Shown: positions 33,564 through 42,307, counted from the first letter of the stretch. The stretch: 43,100 nucleotides of DNA from Shewanella abyssi (GCF_023284025.1 NZ_JAKIKR010000044.1:1-43100); one strand, 5' to 3'. The notes: generated by a model from the letters alone, not told the origin. Numbers and translations: made by a program.

Positions 33564-35065
33564 TGCTAAATTCAAGCATGAAATCTCTATCCGTTAAGGT
33601 TCAAATGGGCTTAGCTTCAGCACTTTTTATTGTTATTGGCGTGCTATTTAGCAGCGCCTACTTGTTGGAAAAATCTAAGTTGCAGCAGCAGTTCTATGAT
33701 TATCAGACAAATACCTTAGCAAATCTAGAAGTGACTTTGACACAACCCGTGTTTAACTATGATTTTGAGCAGATCAATGCCGTGTTATCTACGCTACTTA
33801 AATCGAATCAAATTTACTCCATCTCTGTGCAAGATCATAGAGGCCAAACCTTGGCTGAAACAACTCAGACCTTTTTTGTTGATCGCCCTGAGTTATCTGC
33901 CCATGCATTGCAGTTTAAAAATAATGGCAATGACACTGGTCAACTACAAATTAGCTTCTCAGCGTTGCCAATAAATTCGGCGATGAATGAGTTAGTGAAG
34001 ACTTACATCTTCATGGCGTTGCTTATATTGGGGTTAAGCTTAGTGGTTATCTTTTTCATCCTTAGAGTGCTCGTTATTGTGCCGCTGGGGCATGTTGTCA
34101 ATGCAATGAATGAAATAGCCACTGGCGATGGTGATTTAAGCCGGAAATTACCGGCAGAGAGTAAAGATGAGATCGGCCGATTAGGTTTGGCTTTTAACCA
34201 ATTTATAGCCCAGATCCACGGTACTATTACCAAGGTCAGTGAAACATCTGAACAAATTTTAGCTGATGCTACCGCACTTGATACGCTTTCAAATACTAAT
34301 AATCAGCGGCTGCAATCGCAATTGGTTGATGCTGAAGCGGCAGTCACTGCGATCACTCAGCTTAGCGGTAGTGCTAATGAAGTGGCAAGTAGCGCTAAAG
34401 CTACAGCAGATGAGGCGTCGAAAGCGGATAAAGAAGTTGAGCATAGCCAATCACAGTTTGATGCAGGATTCGTACTTACAGATCGGCTAGCGAGTGAACT
34501 TGCGTTATCAGCAACTTCAGTAGAGCAGTTACAAAAAGAGACGCAACAGATTGATGAAGTTGTGGTGGTGATTAATTCCATTGCAGAGCAAACAAATTTA
34601 TTGGCATTAAACGCTGCTATTGAAGCCGCTAGAGCGGGAGAGCAGGGGCGTGGTTTTGCCGTAGTTGCCGATGAAGTCAGAACTTTGGCCAGTCGTACTC
34701 AGCAAGCCACCGGCGAGATCCAAAAGATGATCCAATTGGTGCAGCAGCGCGTGACAGAAACCGTGTCGACGATGCGCTCTAGTCAAAGCTTGTCTAATGA
34801 TGCTGTATCTCACTCTAAAGAGATAAAAATTCTACTAGGTAACGTGACTGAAATTGTATCTAATATCAGTAATATGAACCTAGATGTCGCCAGTGCAGCT
34901 AAGGAGCAGACAGAGGTCACAGCAGCAATATCTAACAGCTTGGATGAGTTAGTTGCAGTGTCTGGTTCAGCATCGTTAGACAGTGAAAACCTTGCTATAT
35001 CAAGTGATCGGTTATTTCACCAGGGGGAGAAATTGCGAGACTTGGTAAAATCGTTCCACCTATAA
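33563..35065 (+). CDS. Methyl-accepting chemotaxis protein
   Basis: A 500-aa membrane chemoreceptor that feeds CheA/CheW. A first membrane helix at about residues 13-35 is followed by a short periplasmic domain of roughly 115 residues and a second helix at about 150-175. Then come a HAMP domain (VVNAMNEIATGDGDLSRKL) and a long coiled-coil signalling domain, with the conserved hairpin tip EQTNLLALNAAIEAARAGEQ from about residue 342. There is no C-terminal CheR-binding pentapeptide. AAGGAG precedes the ATG. It lies between the binding protein and hexosaminidase genes, matching the mcp-hex pair of Shewanella nag loci, and probably mediates taxis to chitin breakdown products. Confidence 0.92.
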   Translation: MLNSSMKSLSVKVQMGLASALFIVIGVLFSSAYLLEKSKLQQQFYDYQTNTLANLEVTLTQPVFNYDFEQINAVLSTLLKSNQIYSISVQDHRGQTLAETTQTFFVDRPELSAHALQFKNNGNDTGQLQISFSALPINSAMNELVKTYIFMALLILGLSLVVIFFILRVLVIVPLGHVVNAMNEIATGDGDLSRKLPAESKDEIGRLGLAFNQFIAQIHGTITKVSETSEQILADATALDTLSNTNNQRLQSQLVDAEAAVTAITQLSGSANEVASSAKATADEASKADKEVEHSQSQFDAGFVLTDRLASELALSATSVEQLQKETQQIDEVVVVINSIAEQTNLLALNAAIEAARAGEQGRGFAVVADEVRTLASRTQQATGEIQKMIQLVQQRVTETVSTMRSSQSLSNDAVSHSKEIKILLGNVTEIVSNISNMNLDVASAAKEQTEVTAAISNSLDELVAVSGSASLDSENLAISSDRLFHQGEKLRDLVKSFHL

Positions 35066-35091
35066 AATAGACTATGGAAATAAGGAAAGTA

Positions 35092-37755
35092 ATGAGAAAA
35101 AGATTGATTGTAGTGGCTGTAAGCCTAGTACTGGCGGTGAGCGCATGTACTCAACAGGATGTTGAAACAATAGTTGCTAGTGACCTTAGCAGTACTTCTC
35201 CCGAGGCATTGACCCAACAGCAACTCGATACTATCGGTAAATCACTGGCGGTTAATTATCATGTGCTAACCAATGTTGCAGATGAACAATGTGACAAAGA
35301 TGCCGCTGGTGGCAGCTGTTTTGTTGCCGAGATTGACCTTACTTTCCCTATAGGTATCCAAAGCAAAGACTGGGCTATTTACTTTTCGCAGATGCGACCG
35401 ATTCAATCCATCGTCGGCGATGAATTTACTATTTTGCGGGTTAAAGGCGATCTACATAAAATAGTGCCTTCAATTGGCTTTAAAGGTGTGGCTAAAGGTG
35501 ACACTAAAACGATTCAGTTTAGAGGCGATAATTGGCAGTTAGCCGAAACTGACGCTATGCCGAACTACTATATCGTTGCTAATGAGCTAGCGCCTGTTTT
35601 AATTGACAGTACCAAGGTGCAAATCGATGCGGAAACTGGCATGGAAACCCGCCCCTATGTCAGCGACTTTACTGACGCCAAGAAACAATTTACACGTTCG
35701 GAGACCGATACCCTTGATTGGGCCACTACGAGTGTTCTGTATCGTAACAACAAAGCGACTCAATCGAATCCCAAGCTTGCTGAAAACCGTATTCTACCCA
35801 CGCCAAGTAATGTAGAAGTTCGTAGCGCCGATAAGCCAGTCTCTTTAAAGCAGGGGATAAAACTGACTTACAATGATGTTGCACCCAAATCAGTGGAGGC
35901 TGCAGTTGCTCGCTTAGCACGTCTCGGTGTGCTTGATACTGCAGATGGAGTTTCGATTAAGCTTCTACCAATGCCAATTAAAGGCAGCGCTGGCAGTTAT
36001 CAATTGGATATCAAGCAACAGCAGATCACTATATATGCAGGTGATGATGCTGGATTTTCTTACGGGTTAGCTTCATTAATATCATTGGTCGATGTCGACA
36101 CATTAACTGTTAACGCTATGCTGGTGGAAGACTCACCCCGTTATGCTTTTCGTGGCATGCATGTTGATGTATCTCGAAACTTCCACAGTAAAAAGTTGAT
36201 CCTCGATCTGCTAGATCAAATGGCGGCCTATAAGTTAAACAAGTTGCACCTACATATGGCTGACGATGAGGGTTGGCGTTTAGAGATTGAAGGCCTGCCT
36301 GAATTGACGGATATTGGCAGTAAGCGCTGCCACGATCTAAATGAGGATAACTGCTTACTGCCTCAACTGGGCAGTGGACCCTTTAGTGATGTAAAGGTTA
36401 ACGGCTATTACTCTAAAGCCGATTATATTGAGCTCTTGCAATACGCCGCGGCTCGCCAAATTCAAGTTATTCCATCTATGGATATGCCTGGTCACTCACG
36501 CGCGGCGATAAAATCAATGGAAGCTCGCTATCGAAAACTGGTTAAAGCGGGATTAACGGCAGAAGCACAGCAATACCTATTGTCAGACAGCGACGATAAA
36601 ACGGTTTATTCATCGGTACAGTATTATGACGATAACACCCTCAATGTTTGTATGGAGTCGACCTTTGATTTTATAAATAAAGTGATTGATGAGATTGCCA
36701 ATTTGCACAAAACTGCAGGTGTGCCACTGTCGCTGTATCACATAGGTGCTGATGAGACAGCGGGTGCGTGGCTTGAGTCGCCAATGTGTACGGCGTTTAT
36801 TGCCAACAATGATAAAGGCGTTACAAATGTCAGTGAGCTTGGAGCGTACTTTGTAGAGCGCACCTCAAGAATGTTAGCAGATAAAGGGATTAAGGCTGCA
36901 GGATGGAGTGACGGCATGAGTCATACTCGCCCTGAAAACATGCCGAAGAACGTCCAGTCTAATGTTTGGGATATCGTCGCCCATGGCGGTCATAAGCGAG
37001 TACATCAGCAAGCGAATCTTGATTGGCAAGTCGTACTCAGTCAGCCCGAAGTGCTTTACTTTGATTTCCCCTACGAAGCCGATCCAAAAGAGCCAGGTTA
37101 CTACTGGGGGAGCAGACAAAATAATACTCAGCGGGTTCACAGTTTCATGACCGGAAATTTACCTGCCAATGCCGAGCAGTGGCTCGATATCGAGGGGTTA
37201 CCGTTCGAAGCGGACGATACTATAAAGCGTGATGAGAGTGGCAAGATCTTAAGCGAACCATTATCTAAGGCTGCCAAGTTTAGTGGTATTCAAGGGCAGT
37301 TATGGAGCGAAACAGTTCGCAGTGACGCAGTCGCGGAGTATTTAATGTTCCCACGGGTGATCATGCTGGCGGAGAGAGCTTGGCACCAGCCTAGCTGGGA
37401 AGTGCCATATCAATACCAAGGTGCTATTTACAATCAACAGAGCGGATTTTTTACACGAGAAATGCGCCTGCAACAGTCGCTAGAGTGGCAGGCAATTGCG
37501 AATACCTTAGGGCATAAAGAACTGATAAAACTGGATAAGGCGAATATTGCTTATCGTGTGCCCACTGTTGGCGCAGTAATAGTGGAGGGGAAGTTATACG
37601 CAAATCTAATCTACCCAGGGCTATTGATAGAGTATCGGGATAATGGTGGTAAGTGGCAAGCCTATCAAGCGGGGATCACCGTAGAAGGTGAGGTTGAGGT
37701 ACGAGCAATTGCAGCTGATGGTGTACGAAAAGGCCGAACTCTAAAGGTTAAGTAA
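35092..37755 (+). CDS. GH20 beta-N-acetylhexosaminidase lipoprotein
   Basis: Hydrolyses terminal GlcNAc from chitooligosaccharides. MRKRLIVVAVSLVLAVSAC is a lipoprotein signal with lipidation at the Cys of VSAC. Domain order: an N-terminal carbohydrate-binding (CHB_HEX) domain at about 35-190, a GH20b domain at about 215-340, a catalytic GH20 barrel at about 345-770 and a C-terminal beta domain. The catalytic Asp-Glu pair is Asp554-Glu555 in YHIGADETAGAW, and the barrel entry FRGMHVDVSRNFHSK is typical. The 887-aa length suits chitobiase-type enzymes. I chose the ATG at 35092 (AGGAAA upstream) because it opens the lipobox signal. It follows the chemoreceptor gene by 26 bp; a terminator closes the operon. 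Confidence 0.94.
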   Translation: MRKRLIVVAVSLVLAVSACTQQDVETIVASDLSSTSPEALTQQQLDTIGKSLAVNYHVLTNVADEQCDKDAAGGSCFVAEIDLTFPIGIQSKDWAIYFSQMRPIQSIVGDEFTILRVKGDLHKIVPSIGFKGVAKGDTKTIQFRGDNWQLAETDAMPNYYIVANELAPVLIDSTKVQIDAETGMETRPYVSDFTDAKKQFTRSETDTLDWATTSVLYRNNKATQSNPKLAENRILPTPSNVEVRSADKPVSLKQGIKLTYNDVAPKSVEAAVARLARLGVLDTADGVSIKLLPMPIKGSAGSYQLDIKQQQITIYAGDDAGFSYGLASLISLVDVDTLTVNAMLVEDSPRYAFRGMHVDVSRNFHSKKLILDLLDQMAAYKLNKLHLHMADDEGWRLEIEGLPELTDIGSKRCHDLNEDNCLLPQLGSGPFSDVKVNGYYSKADYIELLQYAAARQIQVIPSMDMPGHSRAAIKSMEARYRKLVKAGLTAEAQQYLLSDSDDKTVYSSVQYYDDNTLNVCMESTFDFINKVIDEIANLHKTAGVPLSLYHIGADETAGAWLESPMCTAFIANNDKGVTNVSELGAYFVERTSRMLADKGIKAAGWSDGMSHTRPENMPKNVQSNVWDIVAHGGHKRVHQQANLDWQVVLSQPEVLYFDFPYEADPKEPGYYWGSRQNNTQRVHSFMTGNLPANAEQWLDIEGLPFEADDTIKRDESGKILSEPLSKAAKFSGIQGQLWSETVRSDAVAEYLMFPRVIMLAERAWHQPSWEVPYQYQGAIYNQQSGFFTREMRLQQSLEWQAIANTLGHKELIKLDKANIAYRVPTVGAVIVEGKLYANLIYPGLLIEYRDNGGKWQAYQAGITVEGEVEVRAIAADGVRKGRTLKVK

Positions 37756-37803
37756 CACAATTGTTAGCGGTTTTTTTTGCCTGTGTAAGTATTTACTCTG
37801 CTG

Positions 37804-37837
37804 AAATGCGGTTGCTACAAGGTGTGCCCGCATTTTT
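37804..37837 (+). terminator. Rho-independent terminator of the chemoreceptor-hexosaminidase operon
   Basis: AAATGCGG and CCGCATTT form an 8-bp stem with a 16-nt loop, ending in TTTTTC. It lies between the hexosaminidase stop and NagR operator 4. Confidence 0.6.
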
Positions 37838-37867
37838 CATATTTTTAATCGTGATCTAAAAAAGTAA

Positions 37868-37883
37868 ATGACAACGCTGTCAT
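37868..37883. promoter_or_regulatory. NagR operator 4, upstream of nagK-nagA
   Basis: ATGACAACGCTGTCAT, the same palindrome with the two central-flanking bases swapped. It lies 93 bp before the nagK start and has perfect TGACA/TGTCA half-sites. Confidence 0.82.
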
Positions 37884-37975
37884 TGTTGTTGTAACATGCA
37901 GTTAACCTAGTGGCTTTGTTAGTAAAGAGCTGTGTGAAGCTCAACACTAAATATTGAACGATAAAGAGGTTTGTC

Positions 37976-38881
37976 ATGGGCATAGGCCAGGCGAAAGAAG
38001 CATCCTTGTATATAGGCATTGATGGTGGCGGCAGTAAATGTCGAGCAACAATATATACAGGCGATTTCAGCATTGTGGGCACTGGTGTCGCGGGACGTGC
38101 AAACCCCTTGCATGGTTTAGCACAAACATTCCAATCTATTGAAGAGTCAACTCAACTTGCATTAGCGGATGCAGGGCTGAAAAGTACAGACAGTAAGCGT
38201 TTGGTTGCGGGAATGGGCTTAGCTGGCGTTAACGTATCGAGATTGTTCCAAGATGTGATGAACTGGCAGCACCCATTTGCTTGCATGTATCTAACCACAG
38301 ATCTGCATACAGCGTGTATCGGCGCACACGAAGGTGGTGATGGTGCGGTGATCATCACTGGAACTGGGTCTTGTGGCTACGCTCATGTTGCAGGTAAAGA
38401 GCTTTCCTTAGGCGGCCATGGTTTTGGTTTAGGTGATAAAGGCAGTGGCGCTTGGCTTGGGCAAAAAGCCAGTGAACAAGCACTATTAGACTTGGATGGT
38501 TTCGGCGAAAAAACAATACTGACTGCATGTTTATTTACCCATTTCAATGTTAATCATGCGATGGGGATTGTCGAGAACTTGGCGGGGCAATCTTCAAGCA
38601 CTTATGCAAAATTAGCGCGTATGGTGTTTGAGTCGGCCGAGCTTAAAGATGGTGTCGCACAAGATATAGTACGCGAAGGTGCAGGATATATAAGCGAGCT
38701 AGCAAGAAAGCTTTTTGCGATAGAGCCGCCACGTTTTTCAATGATTGGCGGGCTGGCTGAACCGTTAGCGCCATGGTTGGGTGATGATGTTACTGCAAGA
38801 ATATCCCCGACATTAAAACCTCCTGAATGGGGCGCAGCATTTTATGCACAGCAACAGTATGCTAGAAAAAAGGCAAAATAA
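37976..38881 (+). CDS. nagK: N-acetylglucosamine kinase (BadF/BadG family)
   Basis: Phosphorylates cytoplasmic GlcNAc to GlcNAc-6-phosphate with ATP. The 301-aa protein belongs to the BadF/BadG/BcrA ATPase-like kinase family: LYIGIDGGGSKCRATIY (phosphate-binding loop), VIITGTGSCGYA, and GGHGFGLGDKGSGAWLGQKA. Shewanella uses this kinase type because GlcNAc enters unphosphorylated via NagP rather than through a PTS. AAAGAGG stands before the ATG. nagA follows with 50 bp between the nagK stop and the chosen nagA start. In other Shewanella a deaminase gene (nagB-II) sits between them; here there is none. Confidence 0.92.
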   Translation: MGIGQAKEASLYIGIDGGGSKCRATIYTGDFSIVGTGVAGRANPLHGLAQTFQSIEESTQLALADAGLKSTDSKRLVAGMGLAGVNVSRLFQDVMNWQHPFACMYLTTDLHTACIGAHEGGDGAVIITGTGSCGYAHVAGKELSLGGHGFGLGDKGSGAWLGQKASEQALLDLDGFGEKTILTACLFTHFNVNHAMGIVENLAGQSSSTYAKLARMVFESAELKDGVAQDIVREGAGYISELARKLFAIEPPRFSMIGGLAEPLAPWLGDDVTARISPTLKPPEWGAAFYAQQQYARKKAK

Positions 38882-38931
38882 GCTAGTTTCATTACGTTGA
38901 GTGTACCGTCAATATTTAGAGTGAGTTGCAA

Positions 38932-40068
38932 ATGAAGCAAACAATAATAGCAGACCGTATTTTTGATGGTCAGCAGTTTCATCATGACCTACCCGTTACC
39001 TTTGAAGACGGGCATATTGTTGCTTTTGATACTGCAAAAGGAGCAAAAGAGTCCCGTCTTGGCGGTACCATTACTGCTGGCTTTATTGATGTACAAGTTA
39101 ATGGCGGTGGTGGAGTATTGTTTAATTCATCACCGACAAGGGCAGGGGTAGAGGCTATTGGTGTTGCCCATGCCAAATTTGGTACCACTGCATATCTGCC
39201 AACATTAATTACCGATAACATCAGTGTGATGCAGCAAGCTGCAGATGCGGTGGCGGATGCGATTAACCATCGTAGTGCCGGCGTTCTCGGGGTACATTTT
39301 GAAGGTCCGCATCTATCGATACCTAAAAAGGGGGTGCACCCTCAACCGCATATTAGGCGCATTTCCGATGCCGAGCTTGAGGTTTTTAGCCGCCAAGATT
39401 TAGGGATTAAAGTGGTTACGCTAGCGCCTGAAACTGTCTCTGCAGATGTCATTACTGCATTGGTTAACGCTGATGTAAAGGTGTGTTTAGGCCACTCTAA
39501 TGCCGACTATGATACGGTCAAAGCGGCGTTAGATGCAGGTGCCACAGGCTTTACCCACTTGTTTAATGCGATGTCAGCTTTTGGTTCGCGTAATCCTGGT
39601 ATGGTTGGCGCAGCACTAGAGAGTGCTGATGCATGGTGCGGGCTTATTGTTGATGGCCATCATGTACACCCTGCAGCAGCCAAAGTGGCAATAAATGCTA
39701 AGCCCCAAGGAAAAGTCATGCTGGTTACCGATGCTATGCCACCAGTAGGGCTTGATGAAGAGGTGAGCTTTGAGTTGTTTGGTACCCAAGTGGTGCGTGT
39801 CGGTGATAGGTTAAATGCGGTTACTGGCGAACTTGCTGGCTGTGTGCTCGATATGGCTGGCGCTGTGGCAAATACAGTTTCAATGTTAGGCCTCTCTATT
39901 GATGAAGCGTTAAGAATGGCTTCAATATATCCAGCTGAGTTCCTTGGTATAAGTAACCAGTTTGGTACATTGGCAGTCGGGAAATGTGCAGACATGGTGG
40001 TGATGAACGACCAGCTTAAAGTGCAGCAAACCTTCATGGCGGGGCAGTTGATTTACTCTAACCAGTAA
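38932..40068 (+). CDS. nagA: N-acetylglucosamine-6-phosphate deacetylase
   Basis: Removes the acetyl group from GlcNAc-6-phosphate to give glucosamine-6-phosphate and acetate. It is an amidohydrolase-fold enzyme of 378 aa. Visible active-site residues: Glu124 (HFEGPHLS), His188 (LGHSNADYD), His209 (FTHLFNAMS) and catalytic Asp267 (VTDAMPP). GFIDVQVNGGGG near the N-terminus is conserved. I chose the ATG at 38932 (MKQTIIADRIFDG); the frame can also start at TTG 38926, but GAGTGAG fits the ATG better. It is co-transcribed with nagK and closed by a terminator. Confidence 0.94.
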   Translation: MKQTIIADRIFDGQQFHHDLPVTFEDGHIVAFDTAKGAKESRLGGTITAGFIDVQVNGGGGVLFNSSPTRAGVEAIGVAHAKFGTTAYLPTLITDNISVMQQAADAVADAINHRSAGVLGVHFEGPHLSIPKKGVHPQPHIRRISDAELEVFSRQDLGIKVVTLAPETVSADVITALVNADVKVCLGHSNADYDTVKAALDAGATGFTHLFNAMSAFGSRNPGMVGAALESADAWCGLIVDGHHVHPAAAKVAINAKPQGKVMLVTDAMPPVGLDEEVSFELFGTQVVRVGDRLNAVTGELAGCVLDMAGAVANTVSMLGLSIDEALRMASIYPAEFLGISNQFGTLAVGKCADMVVMNDQLKVQQTFMAGQLIYSNQ

Positions 40069-40091
40069 AAGTGATTGGTTGCCTAACTGTT

Positions 40092-40125
40092 AAGCCTCTG
40101 TAGCACATGCTACTGAGGCTTTTTG
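40092..40125 (+). terminator. Rho-independent terminator of nagK-nagA
   Basis: AAGCCTCTGTAGC pairs with GCTACTGAGGCTT (one mismatch) around a 4-nt loop, followed by TTTTT. It lies 24 bp after the nagA stop. Confidence 0.85.
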
Positions 40126-40352
40126 TTATCTAGGATTAATTCGCTTGATGTACTACGTGGCTGTAACGCCATTGTGATCTATTTAGCGACTCGCATTGTC
40201 AACTGGCAGTACACAGCAGATAGCCTATTTAGCTGGGTTATCAAATGGTTTCCTGTTTCAGCTCAAAGCTTTATCGCTGTGATAGCGTTTTGCTGGTGCA
40301 ATGGCAAGTGCTCTATTGGATGTACAAACGCGCTATTTTCATTAAAGTTTAA
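40123..40352 (+). pseudogene. nagX: Remnant of nagX (internal deletion and frameshift)
   Basis: In other Shewanella nag loci, NagX is a multi-pass membrane protein (DUF5009/heparan-acetyltransferase-like, about 370-400 aa) encoded near nagP. Here only its two ends remain. LSRINSLDVLRG corresponds to the conserved N-terminus. It is joined directly to CNAIVIYLATRIVNWQYTAD and SLFSWVI, resembling the last membrane segments. At about 40285 the frame breaks; shifted by one base it continues LLVQWQVLYWMYKRAIFIKV and stops at TAA 40350-40352, a natural NagX-like end. About 300 central residues are missing. The open frame to 40428 past the frameshift is an artefact. No ribosome site or proper start is visible, and the nagA terminator overlaps its beginning. 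Confidence 0.75.
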
Positions 40353-40441
40353 GGCAGTGTCATTACGATGCACAACGTATGTGAATTGCCTCACTGATAG
40401 TGCAATGTCGCTCTACAAATATAAATAGCTTAACGATACAA

Positions 40442-40457
40442 ATGACAGCGTTGTCTT
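40442..40457. promoter_or_regulatory. NagR operator 5, upstream of nagP
   Basis: ATGACAGCGTTGTCTT, the same motif with one changed base in the right half-site. It lies 161 bp before the nagP start, after the nagX remnant. Confidence 0.75.
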
Positions 40458-40617
40458 TTTGGTCGCAATGTTTTAACATCAATGAAACAAAAGGCTTGGG
40501 TATAGATGATAAAAACAGATTTAAATCTGTTGTTAGCAAGTCAATATAATGAAGGATGGGGTAGCAGGTCAGTCTGTTATCATAAAATTAATTACTATAA
40601 GAAGCAGGTTTAAATAC

Positions 40618-41931
40618 ATGACAGCAATGACTCAGGCGCAGGTCAGCCCTAAGAGCAGTTTTCTGCCTATGACCATTATAGGTGTGCTCTTTTTTATCTT
40701 CGGATTTGTGACATGGCTTAACGGCTCTTTGATCCCCTTCCTAAAAATCATCTGTGAGCTTAATGAATTTCAGGCGTTGTTTGTCACGTTTGCGTTCTAC
40801 ATCGCCTACACCGTGATGGCATTACCTATGTCATCGATACTGAAAAAAACCGGTTATAAAAATGGTATGGCTATTGGTTTAGCCATTATGGTGGTCGGTT
40901 CACTGCTGTTTATTCCTGCTGCGCAGAGTGCCAACTTTATGCTATTTTTAGGCGCGCTGTTTGTATTAGGTACCGGATTAACTATCTTACAAACCGCTTC
41001 TAACCCTTATGTTGTGCATATTGGTCCTAAAGAAAGTGCAGCGATGCGCATTAGTATCATGGGATTGATTAACAAAGGCGCTGGCGTCATAGTGCCGATT
41101 TTGTTCACTGCATTGGTGTTATCTGGTTTTGAGAACTTTACCGCAGAACATTTAGCGGCATTAACTGAAGTTGAGCGAACGGCTCAAATCAAAGAACTGT
41201 CATCAAGACTGGTTACTCCCTATATTTATATGGCTGTGGCGCTGACCTTTCTAATTGGTTTAGTTAAGTTTTCATCACTACCTGAATTAGTATTTGAAGA
41301 AGCTGCTGATCATCAAAGCAAAGGCAGTATTACTCATTTTCCGCAAGTCATATTAGGTGCTTTAGCTCTTTTTGCTTATGTGGGTGTAGAGGTGATCGCT
41401 GGTGATACTATAGGTTTGTTTGGTGCAAGTTTGGGGGTGAATAACTTTGCCTCGTTAACCTCTTACACCATGGTCTTTATGGTGCTGGGTTACATTATTG
41501 GTGTGACGTGTATACCGCGATTCATTAGTCAGGAGAAAGCGCTATTGGGTTCGGCTATTGCCGGAATATTGTGTGTCATTGGCGCTACAACTAGCTCTGC
41601 AGAAAGCACACTTATTGCAGATGTGTTATGGGGCTGGAGTGGGATCCCGGTTATTCCTAATACTATTACTTTTGTGGCTATGATGGGACTTGCTCACGCT
41701 TTAGTGTGGCCATCTATCTGGCCGTTAGCACTTGAAGGTTTAGGTAAGTATACCGCGCAAGGTTCTGCATTGTTGATCATGGGGATCTCAGGCGGTGCCA
41801 TCCTGCCATTGATATTTGGTAAGGTCGCTCACTTTGCTGAGAATACTCAACTAGCTTATTGGGTATGTTTGCCTTGTTATCTCTTTATCCTGTTCTATGC
41901 GCTTAAAGGTCATAAGATGCGCAGCTGGTAA
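40618..41931 (+). CDS. nagP: N-acetylglucosamine permease, MFS type
   Basis: Imports free GlcNAc through the inner membrane, probably with a cation. The 437-aa protein has twelve hydrophobic segments of the FucP/glucose-galactose MFS branch: FFIFGFVTWLNGSLIPFLKI, LFVTFAFYIAYTVMALPMS and LGTGLTILQTASNPYVVHIG are characteristic. I chose the ATG at 40618 (MTAMTQAQVSP); an upstream in-frame ATG at 40549 would add 23 residues with no transporter character. GCAGG lies about nine bases upstream. It has its own NagR operator and terminator, so it forms a separate unit from nagK-nagA. Confidence 0.92.
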   Translation: MTAMTQAQVSPKSSFLPMTIIGVLFFIFGFVTWLNGSLIPFLKIICELNEFQALFVTFAFYIAYTVMALPMSSILKKTGYKNGMAIGLAIMVVGSLLFIPAAQSANFMLFLGALFVLGTGLTILQTASNPYVVHIGPKESAAMRISIMGLINKGAGVIVPILFTALVLSGFENFTAEHLAALTEVERTAQIKELSSRLVTPYIYMAVALTFLIGLVKFSSLPELVFEEAADHQSKGSITHFPQVILGALALFAYVGVEVIAGDTIGLFGASLGVNNFASLTSYTMVFMVLGYIIGVTCIPRFISQEKALLGSAIAGILCVIGATTSSAESTLIADVLWGWSGIPVIPNTITFVAMMGLAHALVWPSIWPLALEGLGKYTAQGSALLIMGISGGAILPLIFGKVAHFAENTQLAYWVCLPCYLFILFYALKGHKMRSW

Positions 41932-41954
41932 GTAAATTTGCATTGTTCTAACGA

Positions 41955-41980
41955 AGGGAGCCATAGGCTCCCTTTTTTAT
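41955..41980 (+). terminator. Rho-independent terminator of nagP
   Basis: AGGGAGCC and GGCTCCCT around an ATA loop, then a T run; 24 bp after the nagP stop. Confidence 0.9.
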
Positions 41981-42026
41981 CACCTGTAAAGTCGGAGTAG
42001 CAATTTCACACTCAAGCTATTGCAGT

Positions 42027-42245
42027 ATGTTTTCTACAGTTAAAGGAAAAGCCGCACAGCATTATTTTTTGAACTCCTTCCCGCTGAATGAACAACTACT
42101 TAATGTAATTGGTATTACTTCAGAATTCCAAATTAATGAACTCCAGCTGGATCAATTCCAACTTAATCAATTCAAGGGAAGGCATAGCAGGGAGAAGCTT
42201 GCGCACCTCTGCTCAAGCTGTAATGAGGATATTAGGCAGAATTAA
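42027..42245 (+). CDS. Doubtful small ORF
   Basis: A 72-codon frame in the 412-bp gap between nagP and the tRNA genes. It contains a short Gln/Leu/Phe-rich stretch (FQINELQLDQFQLNQF) encoded by a near-repeat, and a C-terminal CSSC. There is no ribosome site, no recognised domain and no conserved context. It may be a chance frame. I see nothing else in 41981-42307. Confidence 0.2.
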   Translation: MFSTVKGKAAQHYFLNSFPLNEQLLNVIGITSEFQINELQLDQFQLNQFKGRHSREKLAHLCSSCNEDIRQN

Positions 42246-42307
42246 GGGTTAAGGCAGTTAATAACCACTAGCGCCGTTATCAGTTGATTAGCTATTCTTC
42301 AGATACA

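Noticed and set aside
37753..37778. TAACA-CAAT-TGTTA followed by eight T as the hexosaminidase terminator
   Set aside because: Only a five-base AT stem overlapping the stop codon, with GCGG between stem and T run; the hairpin at 37804 is better.
40123..40428. 101-codon frame read as an intact small membrane protein
   Set aside because: Its first two thirds match the ends of NagX and the natural C-terminus continues in the next frame, so it is a pseudogene with a frameshifted tail.
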